Source: Paenibacillus sp. P25 (lineage in GTDB: Bacteria; Bacillota; Bacilli; Paenibacillales; NBRC-103111). Taken from it: a stretch of 64,000 nt of DNA. Below the pieces are notes generated by a model. It saw only the letters and a list, made by a program, of their open reading frames with translations, was not told the origin of the DNA and did not search any database. A program made the position numbers and the translations under genes. Shown here in pieces: positions 8,044 to 18,314 of this stretch (the first letter of the stretch is position 1; each line of letters begins with the position of its first letter). The stretch spans positions 3,472,001-3,536,000 of the forward strand of contig CP085629.1 in assembly GCA_024704175.1 (NCBI GenBank). Direction: 5' to 3'.

Positions 8044-11000
8044 TTAAGGATTAGTCACTACGTTGGAAGTCACGATCTTCTCGGACATCCGGTTCCATAC
8101 AAACGCCTTAAGCTTATAACCCGCCGGGTCGGCCGGCAGATGAACCAGGGATTTGAAAGCCTGATCCGAACCGCCGGGGACCGTCCGTTCCAGGAAGGAG
8201 TAGCGGACCATCCGGTCATCACGGTCGTAGAGTGCTATGACGAGCACGCCATCCTGGCCCACACCCGAATTGTTGTGGAAGGTCGCTCCGGCAAATAGAT
8301 CCTGGGACGCCGCGAAGCCGGAAAGCACCTGCCCGTTCAGATCGGTCAAAGTGATCGGCGAAACCGTGAACAGCCCCTCTCCCCAATCCTTCTGATACGT
8401 GATCCGGTAACGGTTAACCGCGCCAATGCCGTAAGCGTCAACGGCCGAAACGGCGATCTCGTTCGGTCCCTCCCACAGGCTTAAAGACACGGTAAACGGC
8501 TCATACGCGGATTTCGTCACGGAATCGAGAATCTTCTCCCTGTTCAAGGTAACGGTTACCGCCGCGTTTTTGTTGACGCTGGCCTTCAGCTCGTACACAG
8601 GCAGGCTGACCGTCTCCGGGATTTCCTCCGACGGCGTAATGATCGTTGCGATTTTACTGTAGGTGACCGTAAACGTTTTTTTATTCACCATATTGCCGAA
8701 GACGTCGCTGTTTTTGGCTGAGACGACGATCGTATTTACCCCTTCGCCCAGCGGAACCGTTTTGGAAAAATCCGTATCGCCCGCGATAAACTCCGAATCG
8801 ATCACGGTGACTCCGTTATTCGTAACCGTTACATACGCACCGTCCGTCATATGCCCCATGAGGGTATATGCGGGAACGGACACGGTATCGCTCGGCGGGT
8901 TGTTCACGGTAAACGCCGGTGAGCGGTTCAGGCTGACGCCGGTAAAGGTCGCTGCGCTGAGATAATCGAAATTGCTGGTTGACTTCTCGGCGTCCACGGC
9001 CATGCCGATGTACATTTTATCGGGCCAGGTGCCCGTGGCGGAGCCGGCCGGCCCCCAATGCTGCCCGTCCTGCGAGACATACCCCGAAATCGTATTCCCT
9101 TCGCGGACGAGCTTCAGCCAATAAGGCGGATTAAAGCCGTCGCCGGTCACATTGGCCGAGGTAAACGGCCCCTGCTTCACGCTCCGGCTCAAAAACTGCG
9201 CCTCCATGCCGAACAGCTCCTCCGGAGACAGCACCAGCATCGCCGCAGGGGCGTCCGGCTCCAGACTCTCGCGGACCATCAGGCCGGCCTTGGCCCCGTT
9301 ATCGATTTCCGAGGCGAAAGCGACGTTCGCGATCATTTCGAAATCGCCCTGCACCGGCTGGTACGCATAATGGAACGAGTCGCGGTTGCCCGCGCCGATG
9401 GCGCCCGAGCCTTTGACCTTATAGGAGTTGCCGTTCCAGCTTGCCGAGCCCGGTATCGCCGTCTGGCCGATATCCTGGGATAACCAGGGGGCCGTGTTGT
9501 CCGGTCCGTTCACGTGGATGATGGCGCGGACGACAGGGTCATGGTCCCGGTATCGTCGATCGCCTTGGCGTACAGGTAATGCTGGCCTTCCGCGGCTGAC
9601 GGCCAGGTTAAGGTGTAAGGAGCGGTCGCCGCCTCGCCAAGCTTCACATTGCCGTCGTAAAATTCAACCTTGGCAATCGTACCGTCCTTATCCGAGGCCT
9701 CCGCCTCGATCGTAATTTCCTCGCCCAGGGCGTACATCCGGTTCATCCCGGGGCTGACGATCGATACGTCCGGATTCAGCGAGCCGGAGGGCGTGATGGA
9801 GTTCAAATATTTTTCCAGATTCGTCGTGCCGTCGCCGTTATTATCGCCAGTCGCCATCCGCCGGATCGCCCGGGTTCAGGCCGTGCGCCGTTTCCCAGTC
9901 ATCCGGCATGCCGTCATGATCACTGTCCGCAGGAGCCGTGACCGAATACAGAACAGGAAGTCCGCCATCGCTTTCGATCGTATTGACGATTTTGCCTTTG
10001 CCGTTCTTCACATCGCTTATAATCCGGGCGTCGAGCGAATCCCGCTTCGGCAGAACGGCTCCGGCGCTTTGCAGCACTTTCTCGTAGGCGGCCGCCGCCG
10101 TATCCGTCATGACCGGACCACCGATCGGATCCGCCGAATCCGGCAGCACCGCTGGCTTATCCAAACGGATCACGGAATCCAGGCCGTAATCCGGCTGTAC
10201 CGATTTCCACCAGTTGTCGGCCGAATGCTCGGGGTATCCTTCGATCATGTTGCCGTCAATATACCAGGTGCCGGCCGTCTGGCTGGAAGGGTTGACGATC
10301 CGGGTTCTGACCCCGTTAAAGGTACTCGGGCCCGGCTTGTAATAGTTATTGATCATGTTGATCGCCGTCGCCTGTTCTCCGCCGTAAGCGGAGTTGAAGC
10401 CCCAGTTATAAACGACGTTGTTGCGGTAATCGATCTTGGTCGGATACAGGTCCGGCTTGGCCTGCCGGTCGAAGCGCGGGTTGCGGCTGGAATGATTTAC
10501 AATCAGGTTATGATGGTAGGTGACATTCGTCCCTCCCCATATACCGCCGTAGCCGTGCGCGCCTTTGCCGTGAATCGACTGGTTCAGGCTGTCGCTGATA
10601 ATGCTCCATTGGACCGTGATGTTCTTATGCTCCTTCAGGGAGAGCGTTTCATCCGTGCTCCAGCTGAAGGAACAGTGATCGACGATGATATTGTCGCCCG
10701 CAATATCCGCGGTGTCCCCCAGGGCGCTGATGCCGCCGCGAAAACGGATGTATCTTACGATCGTGTTGGTCCCCCGATATTCACCCACCAGCCGCTGAGG
10801 GCGATGCCGTCGCCGGGGGCCGTTTGCCCTGCAATGGTCAGATTGGGCTGGGAGATGCTGAGCCGCTCTTTCAGCTCGATATTGCCCGAGACGCGGAAGA
10901 CGATCGTCCGGTCGGGCCTGCTCACCGCATCCCGGAACGAGCCGGGAACGGGGGCCTCGCCCTTCGAAGGGGCATAATCCTCCAAGGTCGTCACCTCGTA

Positions 11001-12927
11001 CACCGCCTTCCCGCGGCCCCCGGTCGCATACATGGCTCCACCCTCGGCCCCCGGGAACGCCGGAACTCTCAGCTGCGCGCCGGCGTCGATCTTAATCTCC
11101 AGCGTTTGCGCCGTACCCGCTTCGCCGTTATCGTCCAGAAGACGGTAATCGACCGTATTCGTCCCCTGCGCGCCGACTTCGAACTCGGCCGTATACCGCG
11201 TCCACGCCCCGCCGTTCACCCGGTACTCGGCTGCATACGCGCCGGATTCATTATTCGTGATGTCGAGCGAAATCACCACAGGCTTGGTGTAAGCGCCGTT
11301 TTGTCCATCCGGCTGAGCCGGGGCCGCCGCGGCCGTAAGCTTCGGCGAAGCCATGGGCAGAATCACCCGCTGCGTCGGGTCCCATCCGTCAAAGATGCGC
11401 GGGATGGTAAAGTCGCTTGCCTCCGCCGCCGTCATCTGGGACGACATCACGCGGGCACCCGGGTTCGCACCGGGCCCCCTGTCGCCATATTCTCCGAAAT
11501 AGGAGGGGTCGACCTGCATGGTCGTCCAGCCGGCCGGGGCGATGTGATCGTCCATCCATGTATCGATGTAGCGGACGGTAGGGAAGTCCTGCCACGGGCG
11601 TCCCAAATAATGGAGCCCCGTCGTGGAGCCGTCCTTCAGCGGCCGGGAGTTCAGGAAGACGAAGCCCGGGTCGGTCTGCTTGCTTTGTGCCGCCGCTGTA
11701 ACATAACCGCCGCTGCCCGAGTCCGGCGTGTTGATGCTGACGGCGTCGACATGATCGAAGACGGCCGCGCTGGCCGGTCCGTAAATAAAGTCGGTGCGGC
11801 CCTGAATCACGCTGTTCCGATAATATTGTCTGCCGATCCGGGGGCTGGCGGCCCGGATGCCTGCGTAAAGCGTGTCCTGGTAGCCGATCATTTTCACGTT
11901 CTCGAACACGGCCTGATCCGCCTTGACCAGTACGGCCAAAGCCTGTCCTTCGGACGGCGGGGCGTCGTTGGCGAAGGTCAGGTTGTTCGCCGTAAACTGA
12001 TCGCCGGTAATCGATACGGTAGCGCCGTTCAGCGCGGAGCCGCCGGGCGACGTAGCATTCGAAAGATTGTATACGATCTTCGTCTTATCCCGTCCGGCCC
12101 CTACGAAGCTGACGAAGGGTGCGGCGACGGTGACTCTCTCCCGGTAAATTCCCTCTTTGATATAAATGACCGTTCGCGCCGTATTGCCGGCCGGGATGGC
12201 GTTCACCGCTTCCTGAACGGTGGAGAAATCGCCGCCGCCGTCTTGGGCGACAGTGATTACTTTGGCGGGCGCGGCGATCCGCTCGTCCGAGTTCCGGCTT
12301 TCCCCGCTCGCGTTCACCGCGGAAACGACGTAATAATACGTCGTCCCGTTCACCACCGTGCGGTCCGTATATGACGGGGATGCCAGAGCACCGGCCACCG
12401 TTTGATAAGGGCCGCCGCTGACCCTGCTCCGCTTGACGGAGTAGGAAGCGGCGCCCGGGACCGGGTCCCATGTTAAGGTTACGTCGCCGTTGTCAGTTGC
12501 CGCCGCAAACCCGGAGGGGCCCTCCGGCGCGCCCGGGACCGGCACATACGGTACGGCCTTCGCCTGCTTCGATATCCGGCTCTCGCCGGTATCGTTCGCA
12601 GCGGTCACGACGTAGTAATAAACGGTGCCGCCAGCCGCGGCAAGCATCGGTGTAAGATGTGCCCGCCACATGGCCGGCAATGGTCACGTACGGTCCGCCG
12701 TTCACCGTGCTTCGTTTTACATTGTAATAAACGGCGCCGGTTACGGCATTCCACATCAATGCAGTTTCGTTGTTGCCCGCCTCGGCCTTGAGTCCCGTCG
12801 GCTCCGCGATCACGGGGGCCGCCTGGACGGCGGAAACGGCGGAATCCGCTGCAGCCGCGTGTCCCGCGAGCGGTAACAAGTTGATTGCCATCCATAGGCA
12901 CATTCCTATACGCAGGGTCTTCTTCAT
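8044..12927 (-). CDS. Giant exported pectinase: FN3 - pectin methylesterase (CE8) - pectate lyase (PL1) - Ig/binding modules (four frameshifts)
   Basis: About 1,625 residues once four one-base shifts (near 12645, 10770, 9850, 9520) are joined; at 10770 five Gs stand where six restore the frame. Order: signal peptide (M-K-K-T-L-R-I, ATG at 12927 behind AGGGAGG); two FN3 domains; pectin methylesterase with G-Y-Q-D-T-L, the catalytic-Asp motif D-F-I-Y-G and L-G-R-P-W (12200-11400); an OmpL47-like domain; PL1 beta-helix lyase starting V-P-A-F-P-G-A-E-G-G and running through S-R-N-P-R-F-D-R (11070-10000); a calcium-type D-H-D-G-M-P-D-D / N-N-G-D-G-T-T-N-L repeat; an Ig-like domain; a jelly-roll module; two Ig-like repeats; and a C-terminal module shared with the next gene. 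De-esterification and beta-elimination would be performed by one secreted chain. Confidence 0.85.
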
Positions 12928-12953
12928 GACGTAAGCCTCCCTCTGATCCGAAG

Positions 12954-15266
12954 TCACGGCAGTGTTGCCTCGCCCGACAGCGGGTGCATCTCGTTCAGGT
13001 TATCCCAGATAAAAGCTTTCAACATATACCCGCTTACCTCGGCGGGCAGCCTGAAGCCCGTACTTAAAGCCATCGTTTCGCCCGGCGGAATTACGGCTGA
13101 GACGGCGGAATGATCCGCCATGGTATGTCCGGCATCATACAGCACGAACAGTACCGTGACTTCTTTCATCTGCGAAGTCGTGTTCGCGATCTCCTTCCGC
13201 GCCACGATATCCGCCGAAGGCGTCAGAACCTGCAGCCGGTTCCCGTTCAAATCATAGTAGTCCGGATCGCCGGCCCAGAAGCTGTAAACGACGGTATGGG
13301 TTTCCGTGCTCACATTTCCTGCCGGGTCGGCCGCGGAAATTTCAATCTTGTTGCTGCCTTCCTCCAGGTTGACCGGAAAGGAAAAAGGCTGGTAGACCGA
13401 TGCCGCGACGCGGTCGTAAAGGAGACGGCCGTTGTTCTTCACCGTTACGGCGGCGTCTTCATTCACCGTGCCCTGGAGCGTATAGACCGCCTCCTTGACG
13501 GACAGCGGCGGAGGAGCAAGCCGGAGCCGCGGAGCATCCGGATCATAATAGACGACCGCCGTCACTTGATCCGCCAGCGCGGAGCCCGGCCTCGAGGCCG
13601 TCCACTCCAGGCGGTTCGGACCCGGCGTCAGTTGTACATTCGTGGTGAACCGGTTTTCGGTCAGCAGTCCGGAATAAACAAGCGAACGGTTGTTGTACAC
13701 CGATAAGGTCACACCCGCCTCATAAACCGAGCCTGTAACCGCGAGATCGGCTTGGTTCACCCAGGTTTTCAGCGGTTCCGTTTGCAATCCGACCGGGATG
13801 CGCTCCGCCAGCACAACATATCCGAGATTGCCGGAGTTCGGCTGCGCCGCCGTATTCAGTCCCATCGTAACGGGGGAGTTCCCGGTAAACTCCTTCCGGT
13901 AGATTTCCAGCGCGTATTTTCCGCCGTCCAGCTCGATCACATCACCGGTATCCGTCCAGCCCGTCAGCCAGGCAGGAAGCACCGCCCGCTGGTCCATGGC
14001 GACATAGACCGCGGCCCGGTCACGGACGTTAAATACGGCGATTTGCGGCTTGTCCGCGTATTTTTGCGAATAGATATCGGGACGGATCCAATCCATGCCC
14101 CCGTACTTCGCCGGCAGGCGGGTGATCGTATACGGGCCTTCGGCAAACGGGCTGTCCCCTGTACGGATGCCGGAATTGACGGACCATTTGGCAGCGTAAT
14201 AGGCATCATATACTTTTAAACTGCCGATCACGCTGGAGTCCCCGGAAGGCACCTGGATGACATCGTTCGGTACGGCCTCCAGTACCGTATCCGGGCTTTC
14301 GTAATAATTGCCGTTCAAGTCCCTGGTCACCTGGCTTACCGCGACATAATACGTACTGCCGTTTACCAGCGGCACGCCGTTAATCGATTTGACGGAGGTC
14401 CGTTCCATCGGGAAAAAGTTCTTCGTGTATTTCGTAACCGCCCAAGGATCGCCGGCATGGACCTTGGCTTTGACGTTGTAATAGACGGCGCTCGTCACCG
14501 AGTCCCACCAGATCGCAATTTCTTTGTCGCGCGGTACGTAATACAAGCCGGTCGGCGCGTCGGGCGGAAACGCCGGAGGGGCCGACGTCACCTTCAGGTA
14601 GCCGATGTATTGGCCGCCGTTATTGACTGGGGTAACGAATTCGATCCTGGATATGTCCGTGACGCCGGTGTCCACCGGGCCGACCCGGGATAAGCACAGC
14701 ACCCCGTTGACCCATACGTTGATTTTTTGCGATTGGACGTTGATTTCGGTCTTGATGTTGTACCAGGTGTTCAGCTGATAGGGCAAAATCGTCGTATTCG
14801 CGCTTTGCGGAACAAAGGTAATGGCCTTCTGCGAAGGATTCGTGTTGATGCGGGCGGCGATTTTGCCCGTGCTGCTGTACATATTGAGGATGCTGGAGGT
14901 CAGCATCGTGCTTCCCGGCTGCAGGAAGGACATTTCGACGGTCACGGTGCCCGTCTGGGGGGCGAACGACCGGCTGATCTTGGTCGTGCTGTTGGACTCG
15001 CCGCCGCTCACATACAAGTGCAGGCTCTTGCCGCCGCCGCCCGCCCCGGGCGCAATGGCGGCGTCGCCCGTGCCGAAGGCCGGCTCGGTCAGCGTATAGC
15101 CGTAGGAAGACGCCGTCCGGCCTTCCTCCGCCTGCGTATAGTCGTCGTCGATGAGCACGGTGGCCGGAGAAGCCGCTTCAGCCGCCGTGCCGAATAGCCA
15201 TCCGCCGCCGGAAAGCAGCTGGAGCAGCAGTAAAATCACTAGAAACCGCGGAATGGGTCTGCGCAA
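12954..15266 (-). CDS. Exported multidomain protein (LamG-like, FN3, beta-sandwich repeats), no recognised catalytic domain
   Basis: Intact, about 770 residues. The hydrophobic signal (F-L-V-I-L-L-L-L-Q-L-L) ends near A-E-A. It is followed by a concanavalin/LamG-like domain (residues about 35-210), an FN3 domain (A-P-T-G-L-Y-Y-V-P), a beta-sandwich with A-V-Y-V-A-M-D-Q-R-A and L-T-G-W-T-D-T-G (about 370-510), two Ig-like repeats (T-V-N-E-D-A-A-V-T-V type) and the C-terminal module G-Y-M-L-K-A-F-I-W. The latter half is paralogous to the C-terminus of the neighbouring pectinase. TTG at 15266 is taken as the start, with GGAGG about ten bases upstream and the signal sequence beginning there. It probably binds pectin or the cell wall, but a divergent lyase activity cannot be excluded. 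It is the first gene of the exported-pectinase operon. Confidence 0.75.
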   Translation of the reverse strand: MRRPIPRFLVILLLLQLLSGGGWLFGTAAEAASPATVLIDDDYTQAEEGRTASSYGYTLTEPAFGTGDAAIAPGAGGGGKSLHLYVSGGESNSTTKISRSFAPQTGTVTVEMSFLQPGSTMLTSSILNMYSSTGKIAARINTNPSQKAITFVPQSANTTILPYQLNTWYNIKTEINVQSQKINVWVNGVLCLSRVGPVDTGVTDISRIEFVTPVNNGGQYIGYLKVTSAPPAFPPDAPTGLYYVPRDKEIAIWWDSVTSAVYYNVKAKVHAGDPWAVTKYTKNFFPMERTSVKSINGVPLVNGSTYYVAVSQVTRDLNGNYYESPDTVLEAVPNDVIQVPSGDSSVIGSLKVYDAYYAAKWSVNSGIRTGDSPFAEGPYTITRLPAKYGGMDWIRPDIYSQKYADKPQIAVFNVRDRAAVYVAMDQRAVLPAWLTGWTDTGDVIELDGGKYALEIYRKEFTGNSPVTMGLNTAAQPNSGNLGYVVLAERIPVGLQTEPLKTWVNQADLAVTGSVYEAGVTLSVYNNRSLVYSGLLTENRFTTNVQLTPGPNRLEWTASRPGSALADQVTAVVYYDPDAPRLRLAPPPLSVKEAVYTLQGTVNEDAAVTVKNNGRLLYDRVAASVYQPFSFPVNLEEGSNKIEISAADPAGNVSTETHTVVYSFWAGDPDYYDLNGNRLQVLTPSADIVARKEIANTTSQMKEVTVLFVLYDAGHTMADHSAVSAVIPPGETMALSTGFRLPAEVSGYMLKAFIWDNLNEMHPLSGEATLP

Positions 15267-15344
15267 ATCAAGGACACCTCCGAAAAATAATTTAAGATCG
15301 GTTGGTTCAGGGAAATCGATCGCGGAATGCTCAGCTCCTTTTGG

Positions 15345-15358
15345 TGCAACCGCTTCCA
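15345..15358. promoter_or_regulatory. Catabolite-responsive element (cre) candidate
   Basis: TGCAACCGCTTCCA fits the degenerate CcpA consensus TGNAANCGNWNNCA at every defined position. It lies about 80 bp upstream of the TTG start of the exported-protein operon and 70-90 bp downstream of the promoter-like motif at 15430-15455, a position suited to carbon catabolite repression. Confidence 0.55.
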
Positions 15359-15411
15359 CAAAGTAGTGGAAAGCCTGTCCGTTTTTTGCTGCAACGCCCT
15401 GATCTTAAAAC

Positions 15412-15446
15412 AAAAAAATCCCACAATCATTAGGGGATTTTTTCTT
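15412..15446 (-). terminator. Terminator-like hairpin after the eleven-gene operon
   Basis: AAAAAAATCCC (about 15411-15421) and GGGGATTTTTT (15433-15443) are complementary around a ten-base loop; read on the minus strand the stem ends in a T-run. It sits just after the stop of the oxidoreductase gene at 15456. Its left arm (minus-strand sense) contains the CCCCTAATG box of the shared promoter-like motif, so termination and initiation signals overlap here. Confidence 0.6.
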
Positions 15447-15455
15447 TATTATAGG
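15430..15455 (-). promoter_or_regulatory. Shared motif copy 1 (CCTATAA - 12 nt - CCCCTAA) upstream of the pectinase operon
   Basis: Minus-strand CCTATAA (15455-15449) and CCCCTAA (15436-15430), 12 nt apart; five other copies in this window have 13 nt. It is 164 nt upstream of the TTG start at 15266. The short spacing lies in a T-run and may be natural or a homopolymer error. Because it overlaps a terminator stem it is one of the two less certain copies. Confidence 0.45.
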
Positions 15456-16560
15456 TCATTTGATTTCTTCCAGGGCTACAGGCCGGTTCTCGGCCATCGA
15501 GCGGTACGTGGCGAAGACGGTTTGCAGGGTGACGAGGTTATCCGCCATGCTGTTCTCGGGCTCGCGGCCCTCCTCGACCGCACGTATCAGCTCCCCCATC
15601 GTGCCCATGAACGCGTGCGGGAACCATCTTCCTTCCAAATGGGGTACGTACAGGCAGTCCGGCTCCAGGTGCCTGCTGTAGAAGCCGATCGTATCCTCAC
15701 GCCCTGCGGGATAGTTGTACAGCGCACCGTTCGTCCCCCGGATGGCGCCCTCCGTCCCTTCAAAACGAAACGTGGCGTACCAATCCTCCTGCGGCATCCG
15801 GTTATTGTGGTTGTCATGAATCAGCCCGCGGGCCTCCCCGGGAACCGGATATGAATCAGCGTACGGGTTTCCCCGCGGTAAGGCTGCCCCGGAAACCTTG
15901 CGCCGTCGGCGTAAACCGCTTCCGGCCTGAGTCCGGTCACATAGCGGATCGCATCGAGATAGTGGATGCTGTGGTACATCACTTCCAGCGTCGGCATTTG
16001 GGTGAGCCAGGGCCAGTTCTCCCACGCCGTGTGCACGTTCACCTGGATACTCCCCTGCAGCGGCTCGCCCAGCCATCCGCGCTTCACGATCGTGTGGCTC
16101 GCCTGAATGCCGGGGGACCAGCGCATCTGCTGGTTGACGGCCGCCTTGATCCCATAGCCCGCGCAGGCATCGACGAGCGCTTTCGCTTCGCCATAGCTTT
16201 CGGCCAAAGGCTTCTGGCACAGCACATGCTTCCCCGCCGGGCCGCCTCGAGCGCGATCTCCGGCTGGAACCGTGCCGGTACGGCAATATCGACGATCTGC
16301 ACATCCGGGTGCTCCAGCAGTGCCTCGAGCGACGGGAATGCCCTGGCAGATGGATTTTCCCGAACCGCCGCTTCCGCCTTGGCCGGATCTTTATCATAAA
16401 TGCCGATCACGCGAAAGCCCGCCATCCGGTAAGCCGGCAGATGCGCGCTCGTGACAATCTCGCCGGCTCCCACGATCCCGATGCCGCGGGTCCGGTCCTC
16501 CGGCGACCTCGGCTTGTATTCCAGATCCAACCGCCCGTCATTACTCGGATTAAGGCTCAT
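15456..16560 (-). CDS. Gfo/Idh/MocA-family sugar oxidoreductase (two frameshifts)
   Basis: About 368 residues. The Rossmann domain opens with G-I-G-I-V-G-A-G-E-I near residue 27. After the first shift (near 16228, four Gs where five restore the frame) comes the family signature H-V-L-C-Q-K-P-L-A, the E/Q-K-P motif whose Lys is catalytic, then the substrate domain with H-S-I-H-Y-L-D-A-I-R. A second shift near 15838 (again four Gs for five) leads into the C-terminal strands ending P-V-A-L-E-E-I-K. It would oxidise or epimerise a sugar or sugar acid with NAD(P). As last gene of an operon containing a RuBisCO-like protein and an acid-sugar kinase, a role in an apiose/apionate-like route is possible but unproven. 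Confidence 0.85.
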
Positions 16561-16579
16561 ACGCCGCGCCTCCTTTTTC

Positions 16580-17836
16580 TCAGCAATAGCCTGCTTTCTT
16601 CAAAATTTCGTGCACCCGCTCAGCCGCTTCGTTCAGCGCCTCCGGCACGGAAACGCGGAGCTGCAAGGCATCGTCCGCCATCTTTGAAAGGATCTCATTG
16701 ATTTCAGGATACTCCGGAATCGGCAGCGGGCTGTTCACCAGCTGATGCACCTCCTCGATCTGCTCGTAATACGGAAATCTTCTGCGTACCTCGCTGTCTC
16801 TCCAGGTGGAGAGCCGCGTTCCGTTGCCTCCGCATAGAGAAGTCGCCTTATCCATGGCCGCCGACGCCGTTTCCTTCATAAAGCGGTACGCCATATCCGG
16901 GTTCGCGCTTCCCGCCGCAATGCCGAGCACCCAATAAATGTTCAGCGACCTGTGGCGGCCTTCCGGACCGTCGCCTCTGGGGATTAAGCCGGTCCGGACC
17001 CTCCCTACAATCTTCGAGAGTCCCGGCATCTCGGCCACGGCGGCGAAGCCCGCCCAGTTCCACATCATGGCGATGCCCCCTTGGGCAAAATGATGGCCGC
17101 TTTTTACACTGTCCATCTCCAGCGCCGCCTCCGGCACCACCTTGTATTTATGAATCAAATCGACGAGAAACTGCAGCCCTTCCTGTCCAGGCGTCTGATG
17201 GAAGGCGGGTTCCCAGCGGGACGTCACCAGCTCCCCGCCCCGGCTCCAGAGCTGAATGAGAAAATCGTAGACATGGTTGTGCCCGTCGGGGTACGATGCC
17301 GTCAAAGCACCGTGCAGCCCTTCGTCCGGGCGGGTAAAAAATTGCGCGACGTCGACAAACTGCTTCCAAGTCTCAGGCACGGCCAGACGGTAACCGTAGC
17401 GTTCGGCAAAAGCCGCCCGTTCCTTGGGGTCCGAGAACAGGTCGCTGCGGTAGATGAACATTTCCGGCCCGTCGTGGTAGGGAAGGCCGTAGATTTTGTC
17501 GTCGGGGCCTGTCTGCAGCCCCCGCATACTGGGCGCCCATGCGTCCGGCCAGCCTTCCGGCGGATCATGCCGCAGGTAATCGTCCAGCGGGAGCAGGAGG
17601 CCGTCCCGGATCGCTTCCGGCGACCAATCCGTTACGCACAGGAACAAATCGTACCGCCCCGAGAGGGCTTCCCTGCCCGCAATCATCCGCTCGTACAGTC
17701 GGTGAATCTCTTCAAATTCGCGTTCCACCTTCCAGCCGCCGCAGCTTTTCTCAAAATGCTCCGATTGAACCCGGAACGAGGCTTCGAAGCCCTCGAATTC
17801 CCGCGAAATCAGCTTGAGGATGCGATTCGTATCCAT
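16580..17836 (-). CDS. Solute-binding-protein fold (family 1) without signal peptide
   Basis: Intact 418-residue protein with the fold of a sugar-importer binding protein: L-P-L-D-D-Y-L near residue 80, K-I-Y-G-L-P-Y-H near 112, G-G-I-A-M-M-W-N-W-A-G-F near 262, and a C-terminal A-A-E-R-V-H-E-I-L-K-K-A-G helix. It starts M-D-T-N-R-I-L-K-L-I-S, so the mature fold begins at once with no hydrophobic signal or lipobox and it should stay in the cytoplasm. ATG at 17836 lies 28 bp after the MaoC gene. No permease is adjacent. A second signal-less member is encoded at 19451-20641, on the other side of the CoA-transferase and MaoC genes. The function is unknown: a ligand sensor, carrier or novel enzyme are all possible. 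Confidence 0.85.
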   Translation of the reverse strand: MDTNRILKLISREFEGFEASFRVQSEHFEKSCGGWKVEREFEEIHRLYERMIAGREALSGRYDLFLCVTDWSPEAIRDGLLLPLDDYLRHDPPEGWPDAWAPSMRGLQTGPDDKIYGLPYHDGPEMFIYRSDLFSDPKERAAFAERYGYRLAVPETWKQFVDVAQFFTRPDEGLHGALTASYPDGHNHVYDFLIQLWSRGGELVTSRWEPAFHQTPGQEGLQFLVDLIHKYKVVPEAALEMDSVKSGHHFAQGGIAMMWNWAGFAAVAEMPGLSKIVGRVRTGLIPRGDGPEGRHRSLNIYWVLGIAAGSANPDMAYRFMKETASAAMDKATSLCGGNGTRLSTWRDSEVRRRFPYYEQIEEVHQLVNSPLPIPEYPEINEILSKMADDALQLRVSVPEALNEAAERVHEILKKAGYC

Positions 17837-17864
17837 GTCGCTTCGCCCTCCTGAGTGGTCATTT

Positions 17865-18314
17865 TCATGGCGCCGGCTTCTTTCGGACCATTAACAAATG
17901 CTCGCACGCCAGCACCGTTTCCCCGCGCTGGTTGAACACCTCGCAGCGTTCGCTGACGATGCCGTAGCCTTCGCGCTTCGGATGATCCTTCTTCTCCTGA
18001 ATGGCCGCGCGGACGCGGATCGTATCCCCGATAAAGACCGGCTTCACGAAACGCAGTCGGTCGTAACCGTAAGAGAACGCCTCCGGATTGATCTCGCCCG
18101 CCGTCATGCCGACGGCGATGCTGAAGATCAGGGTGCCATGCGCGATGCGCTGGCCAAAGTCCTGCTCCTTGCACCATTCGGCGTCCATGTGATGCGGGTA
18201 AAAATCACCCGTCTGTCCGGCATGCAGCACGATATCCGTTTCCGTTATCGTTCTTCCGAACGTCTCGCGCGAAGCCCCAACCTCATAATCCTCGTAGAAA
18301 ACGGACCGCATCAT
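17865..18314 (-). CDS. MaoC-like hydratase (hot-dog fold)
   Basis: Intact 149-residue protein of the MaoC/R-hydratase family, which adds water to enoyl-CoA-type thioesters. Visible hallmarks: [19 protein letters not shown] near residues 24-42, containing the catalytic Asp/His positions, R-I-A-H-G-T near 55 and [11 protein letters not shown] near 87. The start ATG overlaps the stop of the CoA-transferase gene (ATGA at 18314-18311), so the two are translationally coupled and probably act in sequence on one CoA ester. The closest functional analogues known to me are itaconyl-, mesaconyl- and citramalyl-CoA hydratases; the substrate here is undetermined. Confidence 0.88.
   Translation of the reverse strand: MMRSVFYEDYEVGASRETFGRTITETDIVLHAGQTGDFYPHHMDAEWCKEQDFGQRIAHGTLIFSIAVGMTAGEINPEAFSYGYDRLRFVKPVFIGDTIRVRAAIQEKKDHPKREGYGIVSERCEVFNQRGETVLACEHLLMVRKKPAP

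Noticed and set aside
9670..12374. Long plus-strand open frames (435 and 516 residues) opposite the pectinase gene
   Set aside because: They are antisense shadows caused by high GC at third codon positions; they are rich in Arg/His/Val, have no ribosome sites and match no family, while the minus strand encodes clear CE8 and PL1 domains.
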